A stretch of 64,000 nt of DNA from Propionicicella superfundia DSM 22317 (lineage in GTDB: Bacteria > Actinomycetota > Actinomycetes > Propionibacteriales > Propionibacteriaceae). Made by a program: the position numbers and the translations under genes. The notes under the pieces were generated by a model. The model was not told where the DNA came from and ran no database searches. It saw nothing but the letters and a program-made list of their open reading frames with translations. The stretch spans positions 309,105 to 373,104 of the forward strand of contig NZ_KE384021.1 in the NCBI RefSeq assembly GCF_000423465.1, in the 5' to 3' direction. Positions 35,979 to 44,593 of this stretch are shown here, piece after piece. Numbering within the stretch: the first letter of the stretch is position 1; each line of letters begins with the position of its first letter.

Positions 35979-36671
35979 ATGAGTGACCTGATCGACACGA
36001 CGCAGATGTACCTGCGGACCATCTACGAGCTCATCGAAGAGGGTGTTCCGCCGATGAGGGCCCGGATTGCCGAGAGGCTGCACCAGGCCGGCCCGACCGT
36101 GTCGCAGACCGTCGCTCGCATGGAGCGCGACGGGCTGCTCACCGTCACCGAGCACCGGCTCATCGAGTTGTCGCCCGACGGATACGAGCAGGCTCGCAAG
36201 GTGATGCGCAAGCACCGCATCTCCGAGAGGTTCCTCGTCGACATCCTCAAGATCGAGGGTCCCGACGTCCACGACGAGGCCTGCAAGCTCGAGCACGTCA
36301 TCTCCGAGAAGGTCGAGAAGCGCCTCATGGAGTTGATGGACAACCCCACCGATTCCCCGTTCGGGAACCCGATCCCGGCGCTGGACGAGTTGGGCCTGCC
36401 GGTGGACGTCCCCGAGTTCCTCGACGGGGTGGATGCCCTCGGCGATGTCGTCTCGTCCATTCCGCGGGCGTTCATCGTGCGTCGCATCAGCGAGGCCGCT
36501 CAGGCCAATCCCGAACTGCTGGGCCTGCTGGCGGACGCCGGTGTCGTCACGGGCGCGAAGATCCAGGCCTGGGTCGTCGGCAAGGACGGTCTCGATCTGC
36601 GCGGGCCCGCCGGGGAGGAGTGCCGCGTGAGCCGGGACGTCTCCGGGCTGCTGTTCGTCAGTGGCGCCTGA
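35979..36671 (+). CDS. dtxR: DtxR/IdeR-family iron-dependent regulator
   Basis: 230 aa. The N-terminal winged helix reads 'SDLIDTTQMYLRTIYELIEEG' region then 'RIAERLHQAGPTVSQTVARMERDGLL', nearly the textbook DtxR HTH. Metal ligands are visible in 'MRKHRISERFLVDIL' and 'DEACKLEHVISEKVEKRLMELM' (His/Glu/Cys of the primary site). A C-terminal SH3-like domain starts about residue 150. With Fe(II) it represses iron-uptake and siderophore genes. ATG 35979 has GGAAGG upstream and a TAATCT box 22 nt before it. The next gene starts inside its 3' end. Confidence 0.93.
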   Translation: MSDLIDTTQMYLRTIYELIEEGVPPMRARIAERLHQAGPTVSQTVARMERDGLLTVTEHRLIELSPDGYEQARKVMRKHRISERFLVDILKIEGPDVHDEACKLEHVISEKVEKRLMELMDNPTDSPFGNPIPALDELGLPVDVPEFLDGVDALGDVVSSIPRAFIVRRISEAAQANPELLGLLADAGVVTGAKIQAWVVGKDGLDLRGPAGEECRVSRDVSGLLFVSGA

Positions 36672-37719
36672 ACGGGCGGGTGTGGACGTCGAATCCACGG
36701 TGGTGAGCGGCCTGCTCCGTGGCCACTGGTACGACGCCGTCGCCGCGCTCCTGAGCGAGAACCCCGCTCCGCCGTCGCAGTTGCGCCGCGCCCGCGACCT
36801 CGCCGTCGCGGGCAAGCGCGTCCTCGACCTGGACGCCGAGGATTTCGGGGACATCGCCAAGGACTTCCGCGACCGCCCCTGGGCGAAGAAGCTGTCGAGC
36901 GCGTGCTTCCCGCTGGAGCCGCGGGACAGCGAGCGGGGCGCCCTCGGATCGCTCATCCCGTTGTACGAGCTGATGCTGGAGGTGCTCAACCTCCGATCGC
37001 GTCGGCACGAGCCGCTGCAGATCGTCGTCACCGCCCATCTGATCGGGGAGTACCTGCCGCAGTTGGCGTGGGAGCGGGTGCTCGGCCATGCCGGCGATCC
37101 GTTGCTGATGCCGGAGTCGGTGGGGGAGCGATGGGGCGCCGACGACCCCGACTGCCCGCACGGCTCCGCGCAGCGGACGACGGCCCGGCGGGCGCTCAAC
37201 GCCTGCAACGGCGACCTTCCCGGGTACACGGCCTATCTCGACCGCTTCCACAGCCGGCTGGGCCCGACGCTGGCGGTGTGCGCGATGAACCATGCGACGA
37301 TCGGCGCCGGAGAGCGTCCCGACGTCGGTGACACGTGCCCGAATCCGTGCCGGTGGGCGTTGCGGGGGACGATGACCCAGCGCAAGGACCTGGACGCCCG
37401 TGTCCGGCTGGCCTTGCTCTACCGGGACAGCGCGATCGTGGCGCTGCGCCACCATGCGCCGGTCGGCCACTTCTTCGGGGTGCCTTCGGTGGGGGAGATC
37501 TCCGAGGCGTGGCTGCGGACATGGGAGCGGGTGGCCCAGGAGTGGCCCGACGAGTCCAATCCGCTGCTGCATGCTCCGTGGGAGGTGTCGGCGGCCGATG
37601 AGGCGCTGCCCGGCATGTCCGCTCTCGTGTCGGCCGTGGCGGGGCAGCCGGTGGTCGCCGGAAGGCTCATCCGCGACATCGGTGCCGACGTCGCGGACTC
37701 TCTCGGCGTCGCGATCTGA
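36661..37719 (+). CDS. Conserved hypothetical protein coupled to dtxR
   Basis: 352 aa. Not recognised. Soluble, mostly helical appearance, with Cys-containing stretches ('DDPDCPHGS', 'GDTCPNPCRWAL') and His-rich ends of helices ('ALRHHAPVGHFFGV'). GTG 36661 lies 11 nt inside dtxR, so the two are translationally coupled; GTG 36682 is an alternative. Cotranscription with an iron regulator might hint at metal homeostasis, but nothing in the sequence proves this. Confidence 0.65.
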   Translation: MAPERAGVDVESTVVSGLLRGHWYDAVAALLSENPAPPSQLRRARDLAVAGKRVLDLDAEDFGDIAKDFRDRPWAKKLSSACFPLEPRDSERGALGSLIPLYELMLEVLNLRSRRHEPLQIVVTAHLIGEYLPQLAWERVLGHAGDPLLMPESVGERWGADDPDCPHGSAQRTTARRALNACNGDLPGYTAYLDRFHSRLGPTLAVCAMNHATIGAGERPDVGDTCPNPCRWALRGTMTQRKDLDARVRLALLYRDSAIVALRHHAPVGHFFGVPSVGEISEAWLRTWERVAQEWPDESNPLLHAPWEVSAADEALPGMSALVSAVAGQPVVAGRLIRDIGADVADSLGVAI

Positions 37720-37750
37720 GGTGCGGCCTCCTGCCGCCGCACGGCGCCGG

Positions 37751-38551
37751 TCAGCCGGCGAGGCGGACGCGGAGTGCGGCGGTCTCGGCCGTCGACAGCC
37801 CGCCCGTCCGGAGGTAGGCGGCGGCGCCGCCACGGGCGTCCACCCAGGCCAGCGCCTGTTCGATGGCTGCGGCGGGGGTGCCGGTGGCGAGTTCGATCAG
37901 CGCGGGCGTCCGCGGGACGCCGAGGCTCGCGAGCATGTCCATCGTCGACTCGGCCCAGGGCCCGGCGAGACGGGCCTGCGACGACGCGTAGTCGGCGACG
38001 ACGGCGGCGCGGTCCGCTCCCGCGGCCTCCAGCAGCAGGGCGGTCGCGATGCCGGTGCGGTCCTTGCCGGCGGTGCAGTGGACGAGGACGCCCGTGTTCT
38101 CGCCGTCTCCGGGGTCGGCCACGAGCCGGGCGGTCTCGGCGAAGACGGTGGCGCCGCCGTCCAGCATCGAGATGTACATGTCGCCGAGGCTCGGCAGGCT
38201 CTCCAGCGCCTCGCGCAGAGCGGCCTTCACCACGGCGGGGTCGGCCTGCCCGGCGGCCTGGGCCCACCCGGTCATGGCACCTTCCAGCAGGGGGAGACGG
38301 GCTGTCCGGAACAGCCGCTGCGGCGGGAGCCTGTCGGGGGCCATCGCGCGTTCGGTCGGCGTCCGCAGGTCGACGATCACGCCGATCGTGCTGGCGGCGA
38401 GGTGCGCGAGCCCCGCGTCGGTGAGGGAGTCCAGCGCCCCGGATCGGAAGAGGACCCCGGGCCGGGTCGCGCCGCCGGCGTGCAGCGGTGTGCCGCCCGT
38501 GTCGCGGAAGTTGCGCAGTCCGTCGATCGCCGGGTCGGCGCTGCCGGTCAT
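37751..38551 (-). CDS. Tyrosine/serine protein phosphatase (Y_phosphatase3 / DSP type)
   Basis: 266 aa. 'VLVHCTAGKDRTGIATALLLE' (about residues 155-175) is the HCxxxKDRTG P-loop with catalytic Cys and Arg. The N-terminal 'LRNFRDTGG' and 'RPGVLFRSGALDSLTDAG' are hallmarks of bacterial PtpB/LipA-like phosphatases, and 'VIVDLRTPTER' precedes the site. Substrates may be phosphotyrosine proteins or phosphoinositides. ATG 38551 has an AGGAGG about 9 nt upstream. Confidence 0.9.
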   Translation of the reverse strand: MTGSADPAIDGLRNFRDTGGTPLHAGGATRPGVLFRSGALDSLTDAGLAHLAASTIGVIVDLRTPTERAMAPDRLPPQRLFRTARLPLLEGAMTGWAQAAGQADPAVVKAALREALESLPSLGDMYISMLDGGATVFAETARLVADPGDGENTGVLVHCTAGKDRTGIATALLLEAAGADRAAVVADYASSQARLAGPWAESTMDMLASLGVPRTPALIELATGTPAAAIEQALAWVDARGGAAAYLRTGGLSTAETAALRVRLAG

Positions 38552-38715
38552 CTGGTCGAGCCTCCTGCCCCGCCCGTGCCGGGCGCGTCGCTGCCCATTG
38601 TCGCGCGTCCCGACGCGTGGCCGAGGGGCTTTCACGGTGTGCCGGGCGCGGGCCGGACGTCCACGCGTCGCGCGGTGCCGCCCGCCGTTCTCGTTGTGGG
38701 GCAGGATGGGAGCCG

Positions 38716-39486
38716 ATGAACGATGCGTTCGACTGGGCGACATACCTGTCGATCTTCCATGCGGATCGAGCGGGGGTGGCCGAGGACATCCTGTCCCGCG
38801 CCTTCGCGGGTCCGTCGACGCCCTACCGCTGGCTCGCCCGCGCGGTCTCCCGTCGCGCGGAGGTCATCCTGGACGTCGGCTGCGGGGCCGGGGCGATGTC
38901 GCGGGAGCTGGCGCGCGGGGGGCGTACGGTCGTCGGCGTCGATCTGTCGTTCGCCGAGCTCGAGCTTGCCGCGAGCCGCTCCGGCACACCCTGGCTGTGC
39001 GCCGACGGGCGTCGGCTGCCCATCGCCGACGAGTCGTGCGACGCCGTGACCAGTTCCATGGGGGTCGTCGTCATCCGGCCCGTGGAGAAGCTGTTCGCCG
39101 AGGTCGCGCGAGTGCTGAAGCCGGGCGGGGTGTTCGCGTTCATGGCTCCGACGATCCGGCCGCTGGCGCCTCGCGACCTGCACACGCTGGGACGGATCGC
39201 GATGCACCTGCACGGGGTCCCCCAGTTCCCGGGGCCGACCGAGGTCACGGGGTACGTTCCCGCGTTGTCGGCGGTCGGGTTGCGCAAGGTCGAGGATCGG
39301 CGCGAGCGGTACCGCTTCACGGTGATGAGCGCCGAGGACGCCCGGCTCGTCATCGCGGCGCTCTACCTGCCGATGGTGTCGGCCGCGCGGTTGCAGGCGG
39401 CCATCGACTGGATGTCGGCCCGCGTCGAGCGATCGGGCCCGTTCACGGTGGCGATCCCGATGCGGCGCTTCGTGGCCGTGAAGTAG
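38716..39486 (+). CDS. Class I SAM-dependent methyltransferase
   Basis: 256 aa. SAM-binding motif I is 'ILDVGCGAGAMSRELARGG' (about residues 50-68), followed by acidic 'VVGVDLSFAELELA', and motif IV-like 'ADESCDAVTSSMGV'. 'LKPGGVFAFMAP' is the usual post-motif strand of ubiquinone/menaquinone-type methyltransferase folds. The substrate cannot be predicted and neighbours do not help. GGATGGGAG lies just upstream of ATG 38716. It is divergent from the phosphatase. Confidence 0.88.
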   Translation: MNDAFDWATYLSIFHADRAGVAEDILSRAFAGPSTPYRWLARAVSRRAEVILDVGCGAGAMSRELARGGRTVVGVDLSFAELELAASRSGTPWLCADGRRLPIADESCDAVTSSMGVVVIRPVEKLFAEVARVLKPGGVFAFMAPTIRPLAPRDLHTLGRIAMHLHGVPQFPGPTEVTGYVPALSAVGLRKVEDRRERYRFTVMSAEDARLVIAALYLPMVSAARLQAAIDWMSARVERSGPFTVAIPMRRFVAVK

Positions 39487-39591
39487 CGTCGCCGGGCGCG
39501 GCGACGGAGAATCGGATCGATCCGTGTTGCGCGGAATACCCCTGGCGGTATCGACGTTGGAGGAACGAGAGACCTGAGAGAGGACCCATTC

Positions 39592-39942
39592 ATGGCAACC
39601 GTCGCACTGACCAAGGACAACCTGGTCGAGACCATCGAGAGCAACGACGTCGTCTTCATCGACTTCTGGGCGTCCTGGTGCCGTCCGTGCATGTTCTTCG
39701 GCCCGATCTTCGAGGAGGCCTCCGAGGCTCACCCCGACCTCACGTTCGCGAAGCTCGACACCGAGGCCAACCAGGACGTTGCCATGGCCCTGCAGATCCA
39801 GAGCATCCCGACGCTCATGGCGTACAAGGGCGGCAAGCTCGTCTATCGCGAGGCGGGCGCGCTCAGCAAGTCCCAGTTGGATCAGCTCGTTCAGGCCGTG
39901 GTGGAGTTCGATCCCGAGGCTGCCGAGGCTGCCGAGGCCTGA
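39592..39942 (+). CDS. Thioredoxin-family protein with CRPC active site
   Basis: 116 aa, thioredoxin-sized. The active site is 'FWASWCRPCMFFGP' (Cys near residues 32 and 35), with the cis-Pro in 'IQSIPTLMAYKGG'. The dipeptide between the cysteines is Arg-Pro, not the Gly-Pro of classical thioredoxin, which should shift the redox potential. It is probably cytoplasmic (no signal peptide). A GAGAGGA ribosome site precedes the ATG. The C-terminus is an acidic Glu/Ala tail. Confidence 0.9.
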   Translation: MATVALTKDNLVETIESNDVVFIDFWASWCRPCMFFGPIFEEASEAHPDLTFAKLDTEANQDVAMALQIQSIPTLMAYKGGKLVYREAGALSKSQLDQLVQAVVEFDPEAAEAAEA

Positions 39943-40019
39943 GACAGGACGAGGCGACCGATCCTCGTGCCCGAGGCCGGGCTCGCTCATGAGACCGGCC
40001 AGTCCTGTGCCGGGGCGGC

Positions 40020-41252
40020 TCAGGAACTGAACACGACGTCGCCGTCCCGGACGATGACGTGCGCCGGACTGGTCACGTCCACTTCGACGGACAGCGCTCG
40101 TGCCCCGTCGGCCGAGACGGTGCGGTAGGCGTAGACCGTGTTGGTCAGCGCGACCGTCTCGGTGCGGGCGGTCGTCAGCCACGGGCGGTCGCGCCGCAGC
40201 CGCAGCAGGGCCTGATGTGCGTGGAACACCGGCCACCCGTACCCGGCGAGGTCGGCGGGCGACGCCGGGAACGAGGGTCGGATCTCGTCGTCGCCACCCC
40301 ATCCGTCACGCTTCTCGCCGCGGAACGCCTGCTCGTCGCCGTAGTAGATCGTGGGCGTCCCGCCGACCGTGCACAGGATCGCCGTGGCGGCCACGAGCCG
40401 GTCGTTGCCGACGACCGATGCCAGGCGCGTGACGTCGTGGTTGCCCACGAACGTGGTCGGGACGAAGGTGTCCAGAAAGCGGTTGTGGCGGGTGAGCGCC
40501 CAGTCGAGCTCGAAGAGGTTCCGGTCTGCCAGGGAGCTCCAGATCGCCTTCCACAGCTCGTATTGCGTGACCGAGTCGAGACCGGACGCCTGGACGTAGG
40601 CCGGGTAGTCCCCGTGGATGACCTCGCCGGTCAGCCAGGCGTCGGGGTGGTGCTGCCGGACGCGGGGCAGGACGCGCGCCCAGAACTCCGCCGGCACGGC
40701 GTATGCCGCGTCGAGCCGCCAGCCGTCGGCACCGCGGTCGAGCCAGTGGTTCATGACGTCGGCCACGGCGTCGGCGACGCGCGGCTGGGAGTGGTCGAAG
40801 GGAACCAGCTCGCCGTGTCCTTCGAAGGTGCCGCACCGGGGAGCGGCCGGGTCGCTCCAGTCGATGCGGAAGATGTGCGCGTCCGGCCCGGCGGGTCCGC
40901 CCGCGAGGGCTTGCTGCAGCCATGGGTGGTGTCGCCCGACGTGGTTGAACACGCCGTCGAGCACGAGGCGCACGCCGCGCGTCCGGCACGCGGCGACGAG
41001 CCGGTCGAAGGCCGCGTCGTCGCCCAGCCGGGGATCGATGCGGCTGTGGTCGAGGGTGTCGTACCCGTGGGTCTCCGACGCGAAGACGGGCCCGAGGAGC
41101 AGCCCGGTGGCCCCGAGGTCGACGGCGTAGTCGAGCCAGCCGGTGAGGTGGTCCAGGCGGGGTGTGGGAGCGGTGTCGTGGTCGCGGATCGGAGCGCCGC
41201 AGAAGCCGAGCGGGTAGACGTGCCACCAGATCGTGTCGCGGCCCGAGGTCAT
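40020..41252 (-). CDS. GH13 alpha-amylase family glycosidase
   Basis: 410 aa. The four GH13 regions are present: I 'LVLDGVFNHVGRHH', II 'GWRLDAAYA' (nucleophile Asp), III 'WLTGEVIHGDY' (acid/base Glu) and IV 'FVGNHDVTR' (third Asp). No signal peptide, so it acts inside the cell, probably on maltodextrins, trehalose or sucrose-type substrates. The length is short for GH13, with a reduced C-terminal domain. ATG 41252 has AAGGAG upstream. It is divergent from a TetR gene; a repeated operator lies between them. Confidence 0.9.
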   Translation of the reverse strand: MTSGRDTIWWHVYPLGFCGAPIRDHDTAPTPRLDHLTGWLDYAVDLGATGLLLGPVFASETHGYDTLDHSRIDPRLGDDAAFDRLVAACRTRGVRLVLDGVFNHVGRHHPWLQQALAGGPAGPDAHIFRIDWSDPAAPRCGTFEGHGELVPFDHSQPRVADAVADVMNHWLDRGADGWRLDAAYAVPAEFWARVLPRVRQHHPDAWLTGEVIHGDYPAYVQASGLDSVTQYELWKAIWSSLADRNLFELDWALTRHNRFLDTFVPTTFVGNHDVTRLASVVGNDRLVAATAILCTVGGTPTIYYGDEQAFRGEKRDGWGGDDEIRPSFPASPADLAGYGWPVFHAHQALLRLRRDRPWLTTARTETVALTNTVYAYRTVSADGARALSVEVDVTSPAHVIVRDGDVVFSS

Positions 41253-41265
41253 GGGTTCTCCTTAG

Positions 41266-41315
41266 TGAGGCTGACTCAGCAACATTGTTGAGGCTAACTC
41301 AGCAACCGGTAGGAT
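41266..41315. promoter_or_regulatory. Divergent promoter with two operator repeats between GH13 gene and tetR
   Basis: Two copies of TGAGGCTRACTCAGCAAC occur at 41266-41283 and 41289-41306, 23 bp apart (about two helix turns). For the TetR gene, -35 TTGAGG (41288-41293) and -10 TAGGAT (41310-41315) are 16 nt apart, so the second copy covers the -35 and spacer, the usual place for a repressor. The first copy lies just upstream of the GH13 ribosome site. Binding by the adjacent TetR protein is inference. Confidence 0.6.
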
Positions 41316-41322
41316 GCAACCC

Positions 41323-41931
41323 GTGACCGGTTCCGATTCGCGCCCCCGCCGCAGGCTCGATCCCGATGTGCGGCGCGCGGCGATCCTGGACGCGGCGGCG
41401 GCGGAGTTCGCCGCGCACCCCTACGAGGACGTCGGAGTCGCCGGTGTCGCGGTGGCGGCCGAGGCGTCCGAGGCTCTGGTGTACCGGTATTTCGACAGCA
41501 AGGCCGGGCTCTACGCGGCCGTGGTGGAGCGCTCGCTGGCGATCCTCGACGAGGAGCAGTCGGCGGCCCTCGCGCGCCTCGGCCCGCGGACGCCGAGGCG
41601 CGAGCGCGTGCGGGCGCAGCTCGAGGTGTTGCTCGATACGGTCGCCGCCCAGCCCACGATCTGGGCCGCGCCGCTGGCCGGGGGGAATGACCCGGCTCCC
41701 GCCGTGGTGGTCAGGAGGGACGCGCGCGGGCGTGCCGTCGAGCGGTTGACCGCACTGCTGCAGGCAGGCGAATGGCTGCGTCAGGAGTACGCCATGTGGG
41801 GCTTCCAGGGGTTCATCGATCAGGCGTGTCTGCGCTGGGTCGAGCGCGGCTGCCGGGACGAGGAACGGCCGCACGTGCTCCAGTCGATGCTCGGGGCGCT
41901 GGAGGGCGCCCTCGGCGACTGGGGCGGATGA
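41323..41931 (+). CDS. TetR-family regulator, probable regulator of the divergent GH13 gene
   Basis: About 202 aa. The HTH runs 'VAGVAVAAEASEALVYRYFDSKAGLY' (about residues 34-59 from this start), with recognition helix EALVYRYF. GTG 41323 is preferred to ATG 41314: the -10 box TAGGAT overlaps that ATG and ends 7 nt before the GTG, the leaderless geometry seen elsewhere here. The effector domain is not informative. Confidence 0.85.
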   Translation: MTGSDSRPRRRLDPDVRRAAILDAAAAEFAAHPYEDVGVAGVAVAAEASEALVYRYFDSKAGLYAAVVERSLAILDEEQSAALARLGPRTPRRERVRAQLEVLLDTVAAQPTIWAAPLAGGNDPAPAVVVRRDARGRAVERLTALLQAGEWLRQEYAMWGFQGFIDQACLRWVERGCRDEERPHVLQSMLGALEGALGDWGG

Positions 41932-42007
41932 GGATCCGCAGGCGAACCGGCGTAGGGTGGATGCTCGCCCGGGGTCGTCCCGGGTGCGCGTCGCACCGAG
42001 GAGTGAG

Positions 42008-43378
42008 ATGGCCGTTCACGCGATCGAATGGGACCACGACCTGATCCGGCGCTACGACCGTCCGGGCCCTCGGTACACGTCCTATCCGACGGCCGTCGAG
42101 TTCACGCCCGACTTCACCGAGCAGCAGTTCCGTGTCGAGGCGAACCGCTACCCGGACCGTCCGCTGTCCCTGTACGTGCACATCCCCTTCTGCCACAAAC
42201 TGTGCTACTTCTGCAGTTGCAACAAGGTCGTCACGCATCGTCCGGAGCGCATCGAGGCGTATCTGGACGTCCTCGAGAGCGAGATCGTCGCGAGGGCGCC
42301 GCTGTTCACCGGGCGGCGGGCGACCCAGATCCACTGGGGCGGCGGGACGCCGACCTACCTCGACGAAGCCCAGATCAGCCGCCTCATGGGGCTGCTGCGC
42401 ACCCACTTCGACGTCGATCCGGGAGCCGAGGTGTCGATCGAGGTCGACCCGCGCGAGATCGGCCTCGGTGTGCTCGATCACCTGCGATCGGTCGGGTTCA
42501 ACCGCCTCAGCATCGGCGTCCAGGACTTCGATCCCGAGGTGCAGCGTGTCGTCAACCGCGAGCAGGACGAGGCGTTCATCTTCGCGCTGCTGGCCCATGC
42601 CCGGGAGGTCGGCTTCGAGTCGACGAGCATCGACCTCATCTACGGGCTGCCGAAGCAGACGCAGCAGACGTTCGCGCACACCCTCGACCGGGTGGTCGCC
42701 CTCGGGCCCGATCGGCTGAGCGTGTTCAACTACGGGCACATGCCGGCGCTGTTCCCCGCGCAGCGGATCCTGCCCGTCGACGCGCTGCCGACGGCCGACC
42801 AGAAGCTCGGGCTCCTGCGGGGGGCCGTCGAGACGCTCACGGCGGCCGGGTACCTGTTCATCGGCATGGACCACTTCGCCCGGCCCGACGACGAGCTCGC
42901 CGTGGCGCAGCGCGAGGGCGTGCTGCATCGCAACTTCCAGGGGTACACGACGCAGGGGGACGCCGATCTGCTCGGTCTGGGGGTCTCGGCCATCAGCACG
43001 ATGGGCGACTCCTATGCCCAGAACGAGAAGGACCTCGTCGCCTACAGCCGGCGGGTCGTCGCGGACGGAACCGCGCTCGTCCGCGGGGTGCGGCTGGCCG
43101 AGGAGGACGTCCTGCGGCGTTCGATCATCACCGAGCTGATGTGCGCGTTCCGCATCGACATCCCGGCGATCGAGCGACGCTGGGGGGTCGACTTCGCCGC
43201 CGAGTTCGCGCCCGATCTGGAGGAGCTCGCGCCGATGGCGGCCGACGGGCTGGTCGAGATCACGTCCCGCGACATCGTGGTCACGCCGCGCGGACGGCTC
43301 CTCGTCCGCAACATCGCGATGTGCTTCGACGCGTACCTGCGGCGCCGCGCGGGCCATCACTTCTCACGCGCGATCTGA
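42008..43378 (+). CDS. hemN: Oxygen-independent coproporphyrinogen III oxidase
   Basis: 456 aa, the length of true HemN. 'DRPGPRYTSYPTAVEF' near the N-terminus and 'HIPFCHKLCYFCSCNKV' (about residues 59-75) carry the radical-SAM CxxxCxxC plus the extra Cys that separates HemN from HemW. 'GGGTPTYL' and 'GFNRLSIGVQDFDPEVQ' bind SAM. It makes protoporphyrinogen without oxygen, fitting a facultative or anaerobic lifestyle. GAGGAG lies 4 nt before ATG 42008. A degenerate copy of its last ~67 nt occurs at 50950-51016. Confidence 0.93.
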   Translation: MAVHAIEWDHDLIRRYDRPGPRYTSYPTAVEFTPDFTEQQFRVEANRYPDRPLSLYVHIPFCHKLCYFCSCNKVVTHRPERIEAYLDVLESEIVARAPLFTGRRATQIHWGGGTPTYLDEAQISRLMGLLRTHFDVDPGAEVSIEVDPREIGLGVLDHLRSVGFNRLSIGVQDFDPEVQRVVNREQDEAFIFALLAHAREVGFESTSIDLIYGLPKQTQQTFAHTLDRVVALGPDRLSVFNYGHMPALFPAQRILPVDALPTADQKLGLLRGAVETLTAAGYLFIGMDHFARPDDELAVAQREGVLHRNFQGYTTQGDADLLGLGVSAISTMGDSYAQNEKDLVAYSRRVVADGTALVRGVRLAEEDVLRRSIITELMCAFRIDIPAIERRWGVDFAAEFAPDLEELAPMAADGLVEITSRDIVVTPRGRLLVRNIAMCFDAYLRRRAGHHFSRAI

Positions 43379-43414
43379 GGGTCTCTGCGACGCCGGTCCG
43401 GTTCCACCGTGTCG

Positions 43415-43453
43415 GCGGAGGGTGACGTCGGTCGTCCGGCGCCGACCCTCCGC
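43415..43453. terminator. Hairpin between convergent hemN and esterase
   Basis: GCGGAGGGT (43415-43423) pairs perfectly with ACCCTCCGC (43445-43453); the inner part is an imperfect stem. It looks like a diverged relative of the GGAGGGTT palindromes at 35099 and 54057. Confidence 0.55.
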
Positions 43454-43471
43454 ATCCCGCGGGGCGGGGGG

Positions 43472-44593
43472 TCAGCGTTCAGGGGCGGCGTCGAGCCTGT
43501 CGCGGAGGAAGGCCGCGGTGTCGCGGATGACCGATGCCTCCGTCTCCGGGGTGGCTGTCGTGTGTGTCATCGGGTAGATCCGCGCCTCCGCGAAGGAGCC
43601 GCCGGCGGCGATCGCCGCGCACAACTGTGTGCCACCGACGGCGATCTCGTCGTACTCGGCGACCGCCGCGAACGTCGGCGGCATCCCGGACAGTTCCGGC
43701 TCGGCGGCGGGGGAGACCCACGGGTCATGAGGGTCGATGTCCAGGCCGAGATAGCCGCGTAGCTGATCCAGGCGCGAGGCCCACGCGTCCGGGTCGTCCT
43801 TCAGGGCCGGCGGCGCCTCCGACAGCAGCACCGACGGCACGACGAGTGCGAGCCCGGCCAGCGGCGCGTCGGGTTCGCGCAGCGCGTCGGCACGCGCCGC
43901 GAGCGTCGCGATGTTGGCGCCCGATGAACTGCCCAGGAGCACCAGTGAACGCGGGTCGGCATCGATACGTGCGTGACCGGCGCGCACCGCGTCGAGCACG
44001 CAGAGTGTGTCGACGACGGCCGCGGGGTATGGATGCTCGGGCGCGAGACGGTGGTCGATATCGAGCACGGCGGCATCGGTCGTCGTCGCGATGTGACTCA
44101 CCAACCTGGCGTCGACCCGCTCGGCAACGGGTCCGCCTCCCATCCAGAACGCGCCGCCGTGCAACCGGATGACGAGACGCCGCGCCGTGCGTGTCGCCGT
44201 CACTCTGACGCGGACCTCGCTCCGCACTTCTGCGGTGCTGCGTGGGGCGGGCCCGCGGGGCGCGGTGCCGGCGAGGGACGGCACGAGATCGGCGAGCTGT
44301 GCGCCCGACGGCACGGGCACGGAGAACGCGGTGCGCAGCAACTCCACTTCGGGCTCGGGCAGGACGTCGGCGAGCGTGGCGCCGAACAGCCGGGCCGACA
44401 TGCGGTCGACGATGTCGCGGTGCTGGACGGCCCGGGCGTCGGCAATGGTGCGTGCCTGGGCGATCTCGGCGCGCCACGCCGCCAACGGCTCGTGGGGAGC
44501 ACGGACGAACCGCGGCGGAAGCGGAACGGCGCCCTGCTCGGCCCGAACGGCCGCGAGCAGGGCGACGAGGTTCGGCTCGTCGGGAGCGCTCAC
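43472..44593 (-). CDS. Alpha/beta-hydrolase, hormone-sensitive-lipase family esterase
   Basis: 373 aa. Oxyanion-hole motif 'RLHGGAFWMGGG', nucleophile 'LLGSSSGANIA' (GxSxG), catalytic Asp in 'AEYDEIAVG' and His in 'PMTHTTATPE', all in HSL order. The first ~130 residues form a cap region. GTG 44593 overlaps the lacI stop as GTGA, so it is translated as the last gene of the peptide-transporter operon. A role in hydrolysing an imported ester or amide is a reasonable inference. Confidence 0.85.
   Translation of the reverse strand: MSAPDEPNLVALLAAVRAEQGAVPLPPRFVRAPHEPLAAWRAEIAQARTIADARAVQHRDIVDRMSARLFGATLADVLPEPEVELLRTAFSVPVPSGAQLADLVPSLAGTAPRGPAPRSTAEVRSEVRVRVTATRTARRLVIRLHGGAFWMGGGPVAERVDARLVSHIATTTDAAVLDIDHRLAPEHPYPAAVVDTLCVLDAVRAGHARIDADPRSLVLLGSSSGANIATLAARADALREPDAPLAGLALVVPSVLLSEAPPALKDDPDAWASRLDQLRGYLGLDIDPHDPWVSPAAEPELSGMPPTFAAVAEYDEIAVGGTQLCAAIAAGGSFAEARIYPMTHTTATPETEASVIRDTAAFLRDRLDAAPER

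Noticed and set aside
41314..41322. ATG 41314 as start of the TetR gene
   Set aside because: It overlaps the probable -10 box TAGGAT; GTG 41323 fits the leaderless spacing seen elsewhere.
42008..43378. hemN as the radical-SAM maturase for the repeat peptide at 51,240
   Set aside because: It has the full HemN signature including the extra Cys and the PRYTSYPTA N-terminus, lies 8 kb away, and lacks any peptide-recognition (RRE) or SPASM domain.
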